A stretch of DNA of 64,000 bases from Acephala macrosclerotiorum (lineage: Eukaryota > Ascomycota > Leotiomycetes > Helotiales > Mollisiaceae): NCBI GenBank assembly GCA_014904845.1, contig MU119202.1, positions 248,001-312,000 of the forward strand, in the 5' to 3' direction. Position 1 is the stretch's first letter. Each line of letters begins with the position of its first letter. The translations under genes were made by a program, and so were the position numbers. This document shows, in pieces, positions 1-11,221 of this stretch. Under the pieces are notes generated by a model. It was not told the origin of the DNA, did no database searches, and worked only from the letters and a program-made list of their open reading frames with translations.

Positions 1-56
1 ATACCTCTCCTATTACTGATGCCGAGGCAAGCGCCAAGGCGATTCTGGCCTGGTAG
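1..56 (+). CDS. C-terminal end of an unidentified protein (partial)
   Basis: Frame 3 is open from the window edge and reads a plausible tail (TSPITDAEASAKAILAW) ending at TAG 54-56. The Ala-rich helical composition looks protein-like, but 17 residues are too few to identify the product. The rest of the gene lies left of the window. Confidence 0.35.
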   Translation, partial: TSPITDAEASAKAILAW

Positions 57-534
57 CTTCAGTTGTGGTATTTTGACGAGGTTCTCCTAGAGGTAATTAT
101 TGCAATCTCGCGGTCTCTCTTCAGCCAAAATTATTCATCTGGCTCAAATTCATCATTCAGTATCATCTCCTTTCTCGTGTCCTTCGAATTCTTGCATGTC
201 ATGATGCTTGCTTTTGGTGTTGCTTCCACATGTTTCAAATTTAACAGGGAAGCCATGGCCTCATCAAAGCAATCAGCCTTGTACGGCCAAGCCCCATCTT
301 TGCCGCACCGCCATCCCTGCAGTGAATCCTCCGATATGGAAATTGCGTGGCCGCCAGGGCTTCTGCTTTCGTCTCATAATCTCATTGCGCGCCCACCATT
401 ATCGTGAAAACGTTTGTTTTTGCTGATCTCGTCGTTGGCGCCCAGAAGAAACATCATAAACGCGATCTCGTTTCGTCCGAATCGTCGTTCCTTTCGCGTC
501 GAAATACAATGCGACTCTGACATCGACGACGACA
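57..534. other. Intergenic, no gene seen
   Basis: Short overlapping reading frames are present, but none has splice support or protein-like composition. The right half is probably the promoter and leader of the GPI-protein gene that follows. Confidence 0.5.
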
Positions 535-1408
535 ATGCCTCCTCGAGCCCTTCTTTTCTTAGCTGGTAGCCTCCTAACGAACTTCGTCAGTGCTGCTTCA
601 GCCCCCACTTGTGTATCATCCGCAGACGGATATCCAGTTGGACAGGTCAACTATCTATTCAACGCTTTTTGCAAACAGCTGGCGAGCAACAATTTCGCGA
701 CAGAACAACAGATCTATGGCCTGCCTGTCATATCTTTCGATTACGCTGCGGCAAGCGGCTCGAGCACCTGCGATTTGACCAACTGTCTAGCAAGTTTTCA
801 GACTTTGATTGCCTCCTGTAGGTTCAATCTGATCCCTCTTCCTCAAAGAGGCGATATTAGTGTGCAAACAACTAAGTAGATCTGCAGGTCAACTTCCCAA
901 TGCGACAATATAGGGTACAGGGAGTCTGGATGCGGGGTGTGGGACGTATAATTTCACGATTTGGGACACAGCCTTGAACCCTATCACTCTGGGTGCAGCG
1001 ACGACCACACTCCAAGGAGCGACCATGACTACCGCACCGATAATTACGACGACGGCTGCGTCTGTCTCTTCGACCATATCTGCCCTAGTCTCGTCTACAA
1101 CGTCGGTGTCTGCAACGCTGTCGGAAAGTTCGATAGAGACATCGCTCTCTCAATTCTACGCTTACTCGAACGAGACATCGACAGCTAGATCATCGGGCCC
1201 AGCAAGTGCAACGGTAGTGAGCATGACTGTGGACGGATCGATAGTGGCTACGACGATCGAAGTGAGCAAGACCACGGCAGCGACTCATGTATCGACGACG
1301 AAGCTCGTTGTGGGGAGCACGGCCTTGGGGACTAGTGGTGCGGATATTTTGAGAGCAAGTGGGTTCTCGTTGGTGTCTGTGGCGTGTATTTTTGCGTGGT
1401 ATTTTTGA
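535..1408 (+). CDS. GPI-anchored Ser/Thr-rich cell-surface protein
   Basis: The product opens with a signal peptide (MPPRALLFLAGSLLTNFVSA). A Cys-containing N-terminal domain follows (CDLTNC, then CGTYNFTIW after the intron). Next comes a long Ser/Thr-rich stalk, and the protein ends in a hydrophobic tail (FSLVSVACIFAWYF) typical of a GPI-attachment signal, so it should sit in the plasma membrane or wall. Exon 1 ends at 817 before GTAGGT. The strong acceptor at 886-887 keeps phase but meets an in-frame TAG at 911-913. The next acceptor, ending at 920, also keeps phase and avoids the stop, giving a product of about 257 residues. No enzymatic domain is recognised. The family is common in Pezizomycotina and its function is unknown. 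Exon 2 start is uncertain. Confidence 0.7.
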
Positions 1409-1719
1409 GAGGCGTTGGATTAGGAGTTAGGATGAAGGGGTTTATGTGTTGATGGATTGACGAGATACCCAGTATTAATAGTATTCTTTCATGCCGAGTG
1501 TTTGGAGACTTTTGGAACATTCAACGTTGGATGTTCGGTGAGTCTCGGAGACACAGTGTGTAATTATGATCTTACACGAGCATAAGAAAGTGATTTCAAG
1601 GTACTGTGAGGCTTAATGCTCCGGTGAATTAAAAGCATAAACTACCCTAAGATGATTCGCACCAAACGCAGAGAAGAACCATCGCAATTCCTAGTGACCA
1701 AGAAACATGCCGTATTTGT
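1409..1719. other. Intergenic between convergent genes
   Basis: AT-rich spacer holding the 3' ends of the GPI-protein gene and of the oppositely oriented cytochrome b5/AT-hook gene. No gene was seen. Confidence 0.5.
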
Positions 1720-3601
1720 CTACTTTGCCCTCCTTCCTCTTCCACCCCTCACCCCGCCTCGTCCACCCCGCAACGTCCCTCTCAATCCCCCTCTTCCGCC
1801 CCTCGGTATCCCCCCTATTGGTATCGTTGCATTTCCGCTTGTCTTACCTCCTCTCCCTTTGCTATTAGACCGCTCTCCAATAGGGACAAGCGTAGCGTCT
1901 TCACCAATCTCCATCCCGCCTAGCATAGTCCCGAAAGTAGTACCGTCCTCATTGATGTTAAACGTATGCCCAACAAATCCGCCTCCCCGCTGACTCCCTG
2001 CACCACGTATAGCAATCTTTCCTCCTCTTAAAAATCTCACAGGTTGTCCCTGTACGACATAAATGCCTGCTTCGAGCAAATTTTCTGGCCAGAAGCCAGG
2101 CCCTGGCTCTCTTGAATCATACGTAGGTCCGAACGGAAACGGAGGAGGAACATCAGCCAACCTTCCCACTCCTCCTCCTCCTTTTCCACCCCTAGAACTT
2201 CCCACTCCATACGTGCTGACCATTCCTCCTCTTCCAAGACCCATATGATGTGCTCGCAACATCTCGCCTTGCAACGCGCTAGGTACGGGAATATTCCGGT
2301 TCGGCCCTCCAACTATATACTTTCCACCTGTTGCACCATACCGAGGATCTCCTGGTCGAATTATTTTACATCCAGTTCCCCTCCTCTTACCAGCAGGAGT
2401 AACTCTCCGTCCGCCCCTGCCTATTTCTCTACTCAAACTTGCACGTCGAGCGCTGTCGAGTTCCTGACTCAGATGGATGGACATAGGAACATCGTGTGGT
2501 GAAACGAAGCCTCTTTCTACCAGTATGTTGACTTCCGCTTCCATAGCTTTCGTGCTTTCTGCAGTTGCTGCCAACCTTTCTTCCTCGTCTCTCATGTCAT
2601 AATCGGTGTTGGGAATGAATTCTTTGAGATTAGTCTGAACCTTTGGCGGTCGTCCTTTTCTCTTCTCGCCGTAGGCGGGTGCTGCTGGATCTTGACTTAA
2701 GGATGCTTTGGTTGGCGCCGCGTTCTTGGCTGGTCGACCTCTTTTGCCGACAGTAGTTGCGTTTGCAAGATCAGAAACTACTTGAGGATATTCTCTTGAG
2801 CTAGGATCTTTGTTACCTAGTGCTTGCTTAAGAGCAACTTCTATGTCGAATTTCTTGCTGGCTGCCTTTCGAGGTGCAGATATTGGTTTGGCGGGTGGGT
2901 TCAATGTTCGATTGCCGGTCATGTCGTGAGCAGGTTTCGATATATGCCTGTCCACTTTCTTTGGTCTGCCTCTTGGTCGAACTGTTGTAGTTGTGGTCTT
3001 AGGTGCCGTCTTCTTAGGCTTCTTGCCGGTGCTGGCAACCTCTTCTTCGATCTCACCTTCCTCTTCAAAGTCTGAAGGTCGTTTTCTCTTATTCCCAGCT
3101 TTCTCATCCTTGGCGATTTGCTCGCAGAATACAGACATGCATTCGGGTTTCGCAGGTTTCGGACGCGTCTTGACTGGTTTTGCAACACAGCCTGTGAGTT
3201 CGAAAGCTCTGGTGATGGTTTTTGGCTCGATGATTCCGACTTTGCTAACTTTGTCTATCTCGTTGATTCGGTTGTCTCCGTGTTTACTGTTGTATACATT
3301 CGAGGCATCGCGTCCAGCGTAGCGGAGGAGAACTGCCTTTTATATTAGAACAAGGTTGGTAGTAGAGAGTAGGTAGGGCCTAGGACGTACCATCCTCTCC
3401 TCCAGGATGAAAGTCAATGAACTCGGCTACACCATAGATTATCCACATTTTCTCCCCTTTTTGCTTGATCGCTATCCAGGCCGACTCTCTGTCCTTGTGT
3501 TGAGCGAACTCGTTGAGTGATATAAGGTCAATGCCATCTGCCGTTGTAGCGTATCTCGGGCGCACAATTGAATCCATAGCGCTTGAATGAGAAGAGAACA
3601 C
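1720..3601 (-). CDS. Cytochrome b5-like domain fused to AT-hook/RGG-rich protein
   Basis: Two exons (3601-3391 and 3332-1720, 58-nt intron) join in phase to 607 residues. Exon 1 ends in the heme motif HPGG. Exon 2 continues the fold with LLRYAGRDAS and a second His. The axial His candidates are residues 65 and 88, a 23-residue spacing as in the b5 domain of flavocytochrome b2, followed by a KVGIIEPKTI stretch also like b2. There is no FMN dehydrogenase domain after it. Instead there are basic AT-hook cores (RGRPKK about 190, RGRPAK about 268, GRPPK about 297) and an acidic patch. The Gly/Arg-rich C-terminal 150 residues hold many GRGG/RGG units. This suggests a nuclear or nucleic-acid-binding protein with a heme domain, but that role is inference. 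Translation could start at Met1 or Met9. Confidence 0.75.
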
Positions 3602-3804
3602 AATAAAAGTCTTATAGCCAACTTGGCCATGAAAAGGTGCAGCTTCTTAACGATAAACAAAAAGAGGAGGTTTGCATTCCTAGGAAATTGCGATTGCTTG
3701 CGTCAACAGAACCCAACATTCCTGAGACAGTGAGTACATTCCACGTCTGAAAACGGACCTAGCCTTGGTTTTGGTATAGTCACACTAATATACAACAGTT
3801 CAGT

Positions 3805-5125
3805 CTACTTTGAATGGCCTGTGACCGGTAGCCCTCTCTCATTAAGCTCTTCTTGAATGAGCTTCCATCTACCCACTTGCTGCTCCTTATGAATAGGCGT
3901 AACTCTGTTCTGAGAAACCTTGACATTTCGAAGAACTTTTAGTTGTGGCGGGATGGCCTCTGCCAGCTTGCGGGGCTTTGGTGGCTTGATGAGGTGGGAG
4001 AGGAAATTGCCTGCTGTCTTTGAGGGCTGGATAGCAGAGTCTGGGATACGGATGCCAGTCAATTGTAATACGCGTTTGAGGACCTGGAGGCATGATCAGT
4101 AAAAAGACGTCGTGACTCTAAGGTATGAAACTTACTGCAAACTTGATCTCGGGGTCTGCGAGAGGAACTTGACGCCATGCTGGATTTAAGTTGGCGACGA
4201 ATGTTGAATAAAATGCGTCTTGAGCTTTCTTTCTTAGGAGCGGATCGATTGGTGACCGGTCTGCTGCCACATCTTCCTCACTTTCTGTAGGGTTCTCCTT
4301 CGTAGCGGTCTCATCAACAAGCGCTTCAGTCGACTCAGGATGTAAAGGATCCACGGTTGATCTGTCTGCAGCAACATCTTCTTCAGACTCAGTCGGCGCT
4401 TCATGCTCTACTGTCTCATCTACAGCTGCCTTCAGGCTCCGAGTGAAAGCATCGAGAGTAGTCTGTGAGCCCGAGAAGTCCAACTGAACACCAGTCTCCG
4501 ACGGAATCATTCGAACATTAAATGTTGAAGGAACCTCTTTGGAAGTCGCCGTGCTCGTCAACGGCAGTCCGGCCTCCTTGCACATATACACCTCCACCAA
4601 AGCTCTGTAGAACGCGGCCGTGATTTCGTCAGGTTTTGTCATAATCTTTCGTGCTTCTGGCACGAATCCCGAATACTGATGCTCCGGATCCCAATTATTC
4701 TTCCACCAATTCCCAAATCCTCCTACCCATGGCACCCTTGTACCATCTTCTTCATTCATCCATGTAGTCGCAGGTTCATAAGAGCTCATGTCTGGTCGTG
4801 CTTTTTTCGGTCGTCTTGACACTCTTGCTGTATTACGCTGCTCCTCTTCTTCCTTCGCAGTCTCTTCTGCCTCGCTCTTTTTCGTCTGATCGAATACGCT
4901 GGTCTCGCCGTATGGATTCTTTTGCCCTGGAGGCTGGTCTGTACCCCATATCTTCTGTCGAATCTTCTCTGTGTAGGGGGCCTTTACTGCTCGGATGGTT
5001 GAGGTGGAGAAAGGAGTGCTATTGTTCCTACAGGCTGAGCAGAGATAGATTGTTGTCGATTTTGCTGAAGTCCTCGCCTTTACGAGGCCAATTGACCTTT
5101 CTAACCTCGCTATTCGTCGCATCAT
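3805..5125 (-). CDS. Mitochondrial large ribosomal subunit protein mL50
   Basis: Two exons (5125-4136 and 4083-3805, both phase 0) give 422 residues. The N-terminus is basic, Ser/Thr-rich and suited to mitochondrial import. It is followed by a KIRQKIWGTDQPPGQ segment that I associate with fungal mL50. The C-terminal part (about 310-400) resembles the Ribosomal_L50 domain: a WRQVPLADPEIKFAVLKRV helix, then a segment ending in SAIQPSKTAGNFLSHL. The middle holds two near-identical acidic repeats (TESEEDVAADRS), a low-complexity insertion. The product should act in mitochondrial translation. Its start is divergent, about 0.3 kb from the following + strand gene. The assignment rests on motif memory, not a search. 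Confidence 0.7.
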
Positions 5126-5402
5126 GTGTTATTGAGCAGTGATTGCTGTTGACAAGATGGCGATGGCCTGAATATAACTTTTTGGGAGCGAGGCCGCTAG
5201 CGTAGTTTTGGCAATAGCCTGAGCGACATCTGAGAAACAGCTGTTAACGACATGCATCAGAATAGCTCGCAGACGGCACATTCAATCCAGATGGTGTGAT
5301 CAGGCCACCGATATCTTATCAGAGTGCTGAAGCTATCTTTTTTTTTGCAAAGGATTTGACCATTGGTCATCCACGAGAGAGCTCCGAACTGGCGTCGAAG
5401 CT

Positions 5403-5888
5403 ATGAACCGGATGTACATCTTCTTCGCGCTCTGCGCTTTCATTATAACTACTTTGGCGGCTTGTAAGTATTCTTTTAGTAAACCGACATTTTGAAGTGC
5501 GCATTGTTAATCATAAGTAGCGCCTCCCTCGTTCTGCAAATGTACATGCTTCACCAACAGCACGATCATCCCGCTGTCATCATACTCCTCCGGCGGCTTA
5601 GACCAGACTACTCCACGATCAACGGCGACGACATGCGCGACTTGCAATAAGGCATTCTGTCTTTCGCAGCGATTGCCAATATGCAAACTCGCCGAAGAGA
5701 AGGATGTTTACACAACATGCTTCCAGAGAGATAGCAGGAAGGACCAAATTGTCGTCCTTACATTCATCTGCGGAACCATGGGACTACTAGTTTGGGCGGC
5801 TATTAGGAAATTCCTTGAGAAGAGGAAAGGTGGAGAAGTGAGAATGGAAGATACTCAGAGAGGATATGCTCCCGTTGGTGGAAGGTGA
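5403..5888 (+). CDS. Small Cys-rich single-pass membrane protein, conserved in ascomycetes
   Basis: ATG 5403 opens a signal peptide (MNRMYIFFALCAFIITTLAA). Exon 1 ends at 5463 before GTAAGT and exon 2 starts at 5521, in phase, giving 142 residues. The lumenal part is Cys-rich (CKCTCF, CATCNKAFC, ICKLAEEKDVYTTCFQRDS). One transmembrane segment follows (VVLTFICGTMGLLVWAAI), then a short basic cytosolic tail. The CNKAFCLSQ...TTCFQRDSRKD pattern recurs in hypothetical proteins of filamentous fungi. The biochemical role is unknown. Topology suggests a type I protein of the secretory pathway with disulfides. Confidence 0.75.
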
Positions 5889-6495
5889 TAGAGAGGCTTT
5901 TATTTGGATGCACGTATCCCAACGCACTCGTTACCCCCGTCATCGGAAGGTTGGCACACAGACGAATATGTATCTCAGTCATCCTAAAGGTCCCAATATC
6001 TAGGAACAAATCCTAAGCTTCGAGTTAGAATACAGCCCGGGCACGACAAGGCTATATACACCCTTCATAAGCGCTTGGAGCAAGACGACTAGAGTCTTGA
6101 GGGGGGCTCTGGAATCTTCTTACCCAGAGAACAAGAACTGTTGGCATTAAGCTTGCAAACCACCGTGGAAAGAGACTTGCTTAAACTCAGGGCACAGCGT
6201 TGTCTTGGAACATTCTGGCTCAAGATATCAATAAGGAAGCAGAGTGGCCCATGAGGCGATGGCGGGCGTGAAATCCCAAGTGTAACTGGATGGAAATTCT
6301 TGAGATATTGTCATCGCACTTGTATATTCCTCTGTAAGATAGTTTGATGCTTTTGATGCATGCGTTAATATGTATCGTCTTCTAGTTATGCATACTCCTT
6401 GAACCGCCCCCACCAAATCGCTCTGCCATACCCTGCCAAACGCCTATGCTAATGCACTTTACTTCTGTACCCAATGTCTGTTTGTCTTTCAAGGA
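5889..6495. other. Intergenic between convergent genes
   Basis: About 0.6 kb between the ends of two convergent genes. Only short unsupported frames are present. It probably holds the two 3' UTRs. Confidence 0.5.
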
Positions 6496-7962
6496 CTATG
6501 AGTCCCAAATAGGTCCATAAGCCGGAACACCGCGACTTTCCATCTCGTAAACCAAATGCTTCGTCAACACCTTATTACTCACACAAAAGATAGCCTCTGC
6601 CTCCTTAGCTACATACAGCTTATACGCCAAGCTCACTAAGTCTTTCCTCCCAACAGCATGTGTATCAATCACCACAGCTTCCGGATCAACTTCCAAAACC
6701 CTATCACAGATATCATCTCCAAAAGTATGTCTCGGCTCCGGAGCACTCCACAACACCCTGCACTTCGTAGCTGGAATATGCTCCATAGTACCCAAACAAG
6801 GTCCTATACCGGAACCCGTTGTCACGATAATGACTTTCCGGAAGAGTTGCGCCATGCACAGTACACCCACGGTGGGTATACCACGAGTGTAGTACCATTT
6901 CTTAGGATTGTTGATAGCCCTTCTCGTCCAATCTCCCGCATTCGAGACGATCAATGAGCCTCCATTGCCGTTCTTCTCTGGTATGCAGGCGAATGAATGC
7001 CATTCCTTCAATGGGGCGTCGGCTACTCTGTAGACAACGCAATTGGAAACTTTCTCCGAGAGATGGAGGCGAATAGCGTGAACACCAACTCCTAGACGTT
7101 CAGGCTGGATCTTCAGCCGTCGAAGACGCATCCAAGGAAGCGCTACATGAAAGCATGTTGCCATGAGAAGCCAAAAAGCTGGAAGTTTCGTGAGTACAGC
7201 TCCTGGTGAAGCTGGACCAGCTTGATGCCCAAGAGCTCTTGTAAAATGCCAAAGTTCAGGCCAGAAAAGACCAAGAACTGCCCAGCCTCCAAATCGATGA
7301 ATGTTCTCGAATGTGTTGTGTTTCCAGGATCGAAAAGTTGGGTACGCTGTGATAAGCATTGCCCAGAGAATAGCGATGATTGAGAAGGTGCACATCATGA
7401 TCAATGGATCTGCAATCCTGATAGTGATGAACTCCCAGCTTAATATTGCTGAGAGGAGGGAGAACCAGAGGACTGAACAGACTGCGGTGCTGCTGTGAAG
7501 ACCTCCGTATTCGTAGATTTTCGCTAGGGATCGGCGGAGACGAAGAGGTGTCCAGAATGGAATGAACCAGCAGAGGCGGAATAGAGTGTTGATTATGTAG
7601 TCCTGACGCATGAGGACAGCTACTAGCATATTTGCTGAAGCTGCTGTTGATATGTCGACTAGGAGCGGAGAGTATTTTGACCTTCTCTTCATCGTTATGA
7701 TTTTGTGGGCGTGCCACATGTTCGCAATCAGTACCGCCAGGAATATCCGTCTGTATACTCCGAAGACTGTCCATCTTGCGAATCGAAGAAACCGTCCTCT
7801 TGGTGGGAGTTTTATTTTGGGGAGGATGTCCTCTGATGCTTTGCTTTCCACGTAGACGTCCTCTAATAAGAAAGGTTCGGACTCGGCATTCTCGTCAATG
7901 CTGGTGTATGGTCTCATCTCCATGTCGGTGTCCCTCGACTTCATGCTCATCGAGCTGGGCAA
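6496..7962 (-). CDS. TmpA-like integral membrane oxidoreductase (ferric-reductase fold)
   Basis: A single reading frame of 488 residues. After a cytosolic N-terminus of about 60 residues come several membrane helices (about 70-280) with the motif TPLRLRRSLAKIYEYGGLHS. A soluble C-terminal half carries a nucleotide-binding-like turn (IIVTTGSGIGPC) and an end resembling NAD(P)H-binding domains (AIFCVSN). This layout matches TmpA of Aspergillus nidulans and the membrane tail of some fungal NRPS-like reductases. TmpA is a flavoprotein linked to conidiation signalling. The His residue in NIHRFGGW may be a heme ligand. The substrate is unknown, and no adenylation domain is attached here. Confidence 0.65.
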   Translation of the reverse strand: MPSSMSMKSRDTDMEMRPYTSIDENAESEPFLLEDVYVESKASEDILPKIKLPPRGRFLRFARWTVFGVYRRIFLAVLIANMWHAHKIITMKRRSKYSPLLVDISTAASANMLVAVLMRQDYIINTLFRLCWFIPFWTPLRLRRSLAKIYEYGGLHSSTAVCSVLWFSLLSAILSWEFITIRIADPLIMMCTFSIIAILWAMLITAYPTFRSWKHNTFENIHRFGGWAVLGLFWPELWHFTRALGHQAGPASPGAVLTKLPAFWLLMATCFHVALPWMRLRRLKIQPERLGVGVHAIRLHLSEKVSNCVVYRVADAPLKEWHSFACIPEKNGNGGSLIVSNAGDWTRRAINNPKKWYYTRGIPTVGVLCMAQLFRKVIIVTTGSGIGPCLGTMEHIPATKCRVLWSAPEPRHTFGDDICDRVLEVDPEAVVIDTHAVGRKDLVSLAYKLYVAKEAEAIFCVSNKVLTKHLVYEMESRGVPAYGPIWDS

Positions 7963-8948
7963 ATCCCCACCTGAAGATTATGCAGCTTGCAGCTTTCCCC
8001 CAATCCGATGACCCGTTTTCAAAATCCAAATTGCGAAAGTTGCTGTCATAAAGATGCCTAGTCTATAGAACCCAACGAATTCAAAGCCGCAAAACGAATG
8101 TTGAATATCCAGATCACTGGATCCGCGAGCTTTTCAATCCTCCCTCACCCAGAACTTTTCCAGGCTCATAGCTAGCGTCGAGACGCAAGAGAGAGATAGA
8201 AATAGTCCAGAAGACGTTAAAAGAAGAAGAGCTGACTTACGATTCATGATCGGATCGATATTTGACGTGGAGGCCCAGCTGTGGGATGGACCCCTGAAGG
8301 AGAAATGGTCAGTGCAACTCAAGGCGCTAAAGACAGCCACCATCCATTTTCAGCTGAGATCTCGTGTTTCTGCAAGGCGGTGGAGATCCTTAAGCCGTGT
8401 ACGAGATTCGCTTTATGCGAGGACAAAAGGGGGGGTTTCCATGAGAGAATAATGGTTGATGTTCCAGGTTCAGTAAATGATTAGGAGCTTTTCTGAATTT
8501 GTGAGTTTGTGAATTTGAGAAGTCTTGAAGCTTAGGACCCCTATTTTAAGCTTGGACTAGCTTATCGTCAGCGCCTCGGCATCGATAATAGCTTCATCGC
8601 TCTTGCATCGCTCTTGTCGAGGTCATCTTTTCTTGTTGCCTTTCAAGAATGAGCAGAAGTGCTTCAATGTCCTCAGTAGTCTAAGAATTTAGAAGCACCT
8701 TCATTGTTCAATCAGGTGTCAGCTTCTTGCTATTGCGTAACAGTATGTGATTTTGATTCCTTGCATTTCTCCGCATCTCATCTAATTTCATCTTCCTTTG
8801 CAGCTATTCGTCTCAAATCATCCTGCTTAACCTCGATCTCTGAGCCAAGGTCAGATGTTGAGATAACCTCACAACTTTTGTCTCCTCGAAGGCTCGAGCT
8901 ACTTAACATTATCATCACCAATCCGCATAGACAGCCTAAGGGCAAACA
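7963..8948. other. Divergent intergenic region
   Basis: Promoter region shared by the TmpA-like gene (-) and the GST-like gene (+). Several overlapping reading frames of 60-110 codons on both strands lack recognisable protein features. Confidence 0.5.
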
Positions 8949-9650
8949 ATGTCTCCCGTCAACCCCTTCAAAGCCCTCCACCTCTACACCGCCCCCTTCT
9001 CCGGCTGCAGCGCCCGAATCCGCATCGCCTCCCACCTAAAATCCATCCCCCTAACCCACCACAACATCTCCCTCTCAACCTCTGAACAAACTTCTCCATC
9101 CTACCTCTGCGTCAACCCTAACGGCAGCGTTCCTTCCCTAGTTATCCACACCTCCTCGGATAACTTCATAATCACCCAATCCCCCGCTATTCTCGACTTC
9201 CTAGAATCCCACTTCCCGAACCCACCTCTTGTGCCTGTTGGGAATGAGAAATGGAAAGAAAGAGCGAGAGTAATGGAATTGGTTAGTTTGGTAGCTTGTG
9301 ATATCCAGCCACCTCAAAACTCGAGGATTAGGAAGAAGCTTGAAGAGGAATTTGGCGGTGATGGGGTCAAGTGGGCTAGGTATGTTTATGAGCGGGGTTT
9401 TGGTGTTTACGAGGAGTTTTTGGAAAGAGGGAGAAGGCTAGAAGGCAATGGGGATGGGATGGGGAGATATAGTATGGGAAGTGAGGTGAGCCTTGCGGAT
9501 GTGTTTCTCGTCCCTGCTGTGCAGGGTGCTTTGAGGGTGAGTGTTGAGATTGAGAGGTGGCCGCTTGTGAAGGGGGTTGTGGATGAGTGTTGGAAATTAG
9601 AAGCTTTTCGGAAGGGGGGTTTGGGCGAACATGGAAGATTGGTTCCTTAA
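8949..9650 (+). CDS. Maleylacetoacetate isomerase / zeta-class glutathione transferase
   Basis: Intronless, 233 residues, the usual length for this family. The N-terminal thioredoxin-like domain has the active-site segment SGCSARIRIA (the zeta-class equivalent is SSCS-RVRIAL), then NPNGSVPSLV and TQSPAILDFLE. The all-helical domain includes the zeta-class marker DIQPPQN and SLADVFLVPAV. The family performs the glutathione-dependent cis-trans isomerisation of maleylacetoacetate in phenylalanine/tyrosine catabolism. No other genes of that pathway are adjacent, so a broader GST role is possible. The ATG follows a CAA context (GGCAAACAATGTC), which is favourable. Confidence 0.8.
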   Translation: MSPVNPFKALHLYTAPFSGCSARIRIASHLKSIPLTHHNISLSTSEQTSPSYLCVNPNGSVPSLVIHTSSDNFIITQSPAILDFLESHFPNPPLVPVGNEKWKERARVMELVSLVACDIQPPQNSRIRKKLEEEFGGDGVKWARYVYERGFGVYEEFLERGRRLEGNGDGMGRYSMGSEVSLADVFLVPAVQGALRVSVEIERWPLVKGVVDECWKLEAFRKGGLGEHGRLVP

Positions 9651-9903
9651 TTAGCTTGGTAAGTGACTCCTTTGGGTTGAGAAAACTTCTCTCACGCAGA
9701 ATTTCTCAGCGCTGTTCCAGACAATCAAGAACCGACGTCTCTCTGAGTGCCACCCACTTCAAGATTAAAGACTAGATGAGGAAGTCGAGTTTTGAATTGG
9801 TCGATGCGACCTCCGTTATATAGGAGATTATATCAGACAACGCCATCCAATGCAAAACCTCTTCCCATATGATACAGTCTTACATCCAAAATATACACAG
9901 GCT

Positions 9904-10849
9904 TCACCGTCCCATGATCCATGATGACCAACTTTTGGCTTTCGGCTGCCCCTCTACTGATGCCGGCACCGCCGCAGGTCTCTCAGCAGCGGTCCCTAAT
10001 CGATCCAGTGGCCCTCCGGTTTTCTCTAGCTCTCGCTCTTGTGCAAAGGCATGCTTAGCATTTTCTGTGATGGCGATCTTCTTCTCCTCGATCGCTCGAA
10101 CAATATCGCTCTCCCGCTCGCCAAGGCTGTCGTCTTCTTCACTCAAAGCCTCGTATCCTAATCTTCTCTCACTGCTGCCTACATCTTCGCCCTCTTCTTC
10201 CTTCGTCAGACCTGAGAACAGCCAATTCTTCGCCTTCCCTATTGGGCCTGGAGCTGCCTTTCTCCTTCTTTCCTCTTCGAACTTCGCTTGGTAGTCATCT
10301 TCCATCTTGATGAAATTGATCTCTTGTTCCGTCGCTGTCCCAGCTGCTATCGACTGCCTAGCATTGTAGATAGCAGATTGGTGTAGTGCTTTCTGTTCTT
10401 GGTAGAATTGGGCTCGTTTCTTTCGGTTGTAGACAATCATGTCCCAGAATGTGTATACAGTGACACCTCCCGCAACGACTATTATCAAGCACAATTAGCC
10501 TGTTGCCCCTCTCTGGTATTTCTCAATTGAAACTGGAGTTTGAGAATTGGCAGGACATACAGGTAGCTCCAATCAGAGTCAGCGCCGTAAATCGATGCGC
10601 TCTATCAGCCCACACCCTCCCCCTAACAACAATCTTGTCAAACGTCGAAACCTGCGCATCTCTAGCTCTATCTGCCGCGGCTCTCAATCTCCTTATCTTC
10701 TCCTGAGGGGTCTCTCCAACCGGGCCCTTGCTTTTCGGTGGTGGAGGAGCTCTCTTCGATTGTAGATTTGCAGCCGAAGGTGGCGGTTTAGCGGATGCAT
10801 AGGGAGTCGTAGACGTGAAACGCGTAGCATCTGTGGCTGACCGAGGCAT
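9904..10849 (-). CDS. Cox14-like mitochondrial inner-membrane assembly factor
   Basis: Two exons (10849-10561 and 10478-9904) join in phase to 287 residues. The core at about residues 80-125 (ADRAHRFTALTLIGATFVAG followed by a VYTFWDMIVYNRKKR segment) matches the single-helix Cox14 domain, which in yeast acts with Mss51 in Cox1 synthesis and complex IV assembly. As in other filamentous fungi the protein is much longer than yeast Cox14. It has a Pro/Ala-rich N-terminus and a charged, helical C-terminal extension of about 160 residues. An ATG five codons upstream (10864) is in frame, but I chose the second Met because MPRSATDATRF resembles homologue starts. Divergent to the DUF2458-like gene, with 372 bp between starts. 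Confidence 0.7.
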
Positions 10850-11221
10850 GGCGACGAGGATCAATTAAGATGCCCGAAGAGAGGGAATGAGTTGAGGGAA
10901 ATTTGGTTGTGGTATTTACATTTGGATTTGGAGGCAATTATCAGGAGATTTTTTGATGTTCTCATTGACCCGAGCGACTTTGGACATTTTAGCGTGCACG
11001 GAACCACCCGAAGTGTGGAAACGAATGAGAGGTCATCCTTTCTTCATCAACTTCGTCAAGTGGCTTCTAGCTTGATCTGATGTTTGCGTTCTTGCAATGC
11101 ATGCCTGATGAGGCTCTTTGAGATTTAGAGCCGTCGATGCTTTGATCAATGACATATCATCTGCAAAAATCTTGCAATCTGTCTTTCAGTTGCATGTGCG
11201 AATTTGCCTCCCACCTCCAGC

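Noticed and set aside
2063..2502. Plus-strand frames opposite the AT-hook/RGG gene
   Set aside because: Pro/Ser-rich shadows of the Gly/Arg-rich minus-strand coding sequence.
8134..8484. Overlapping short frames on both strands between the TmpA-like and GST-like genes
   Set aside because: They shadow each other, none has a recognisable motif, and the region is the shared promoter.
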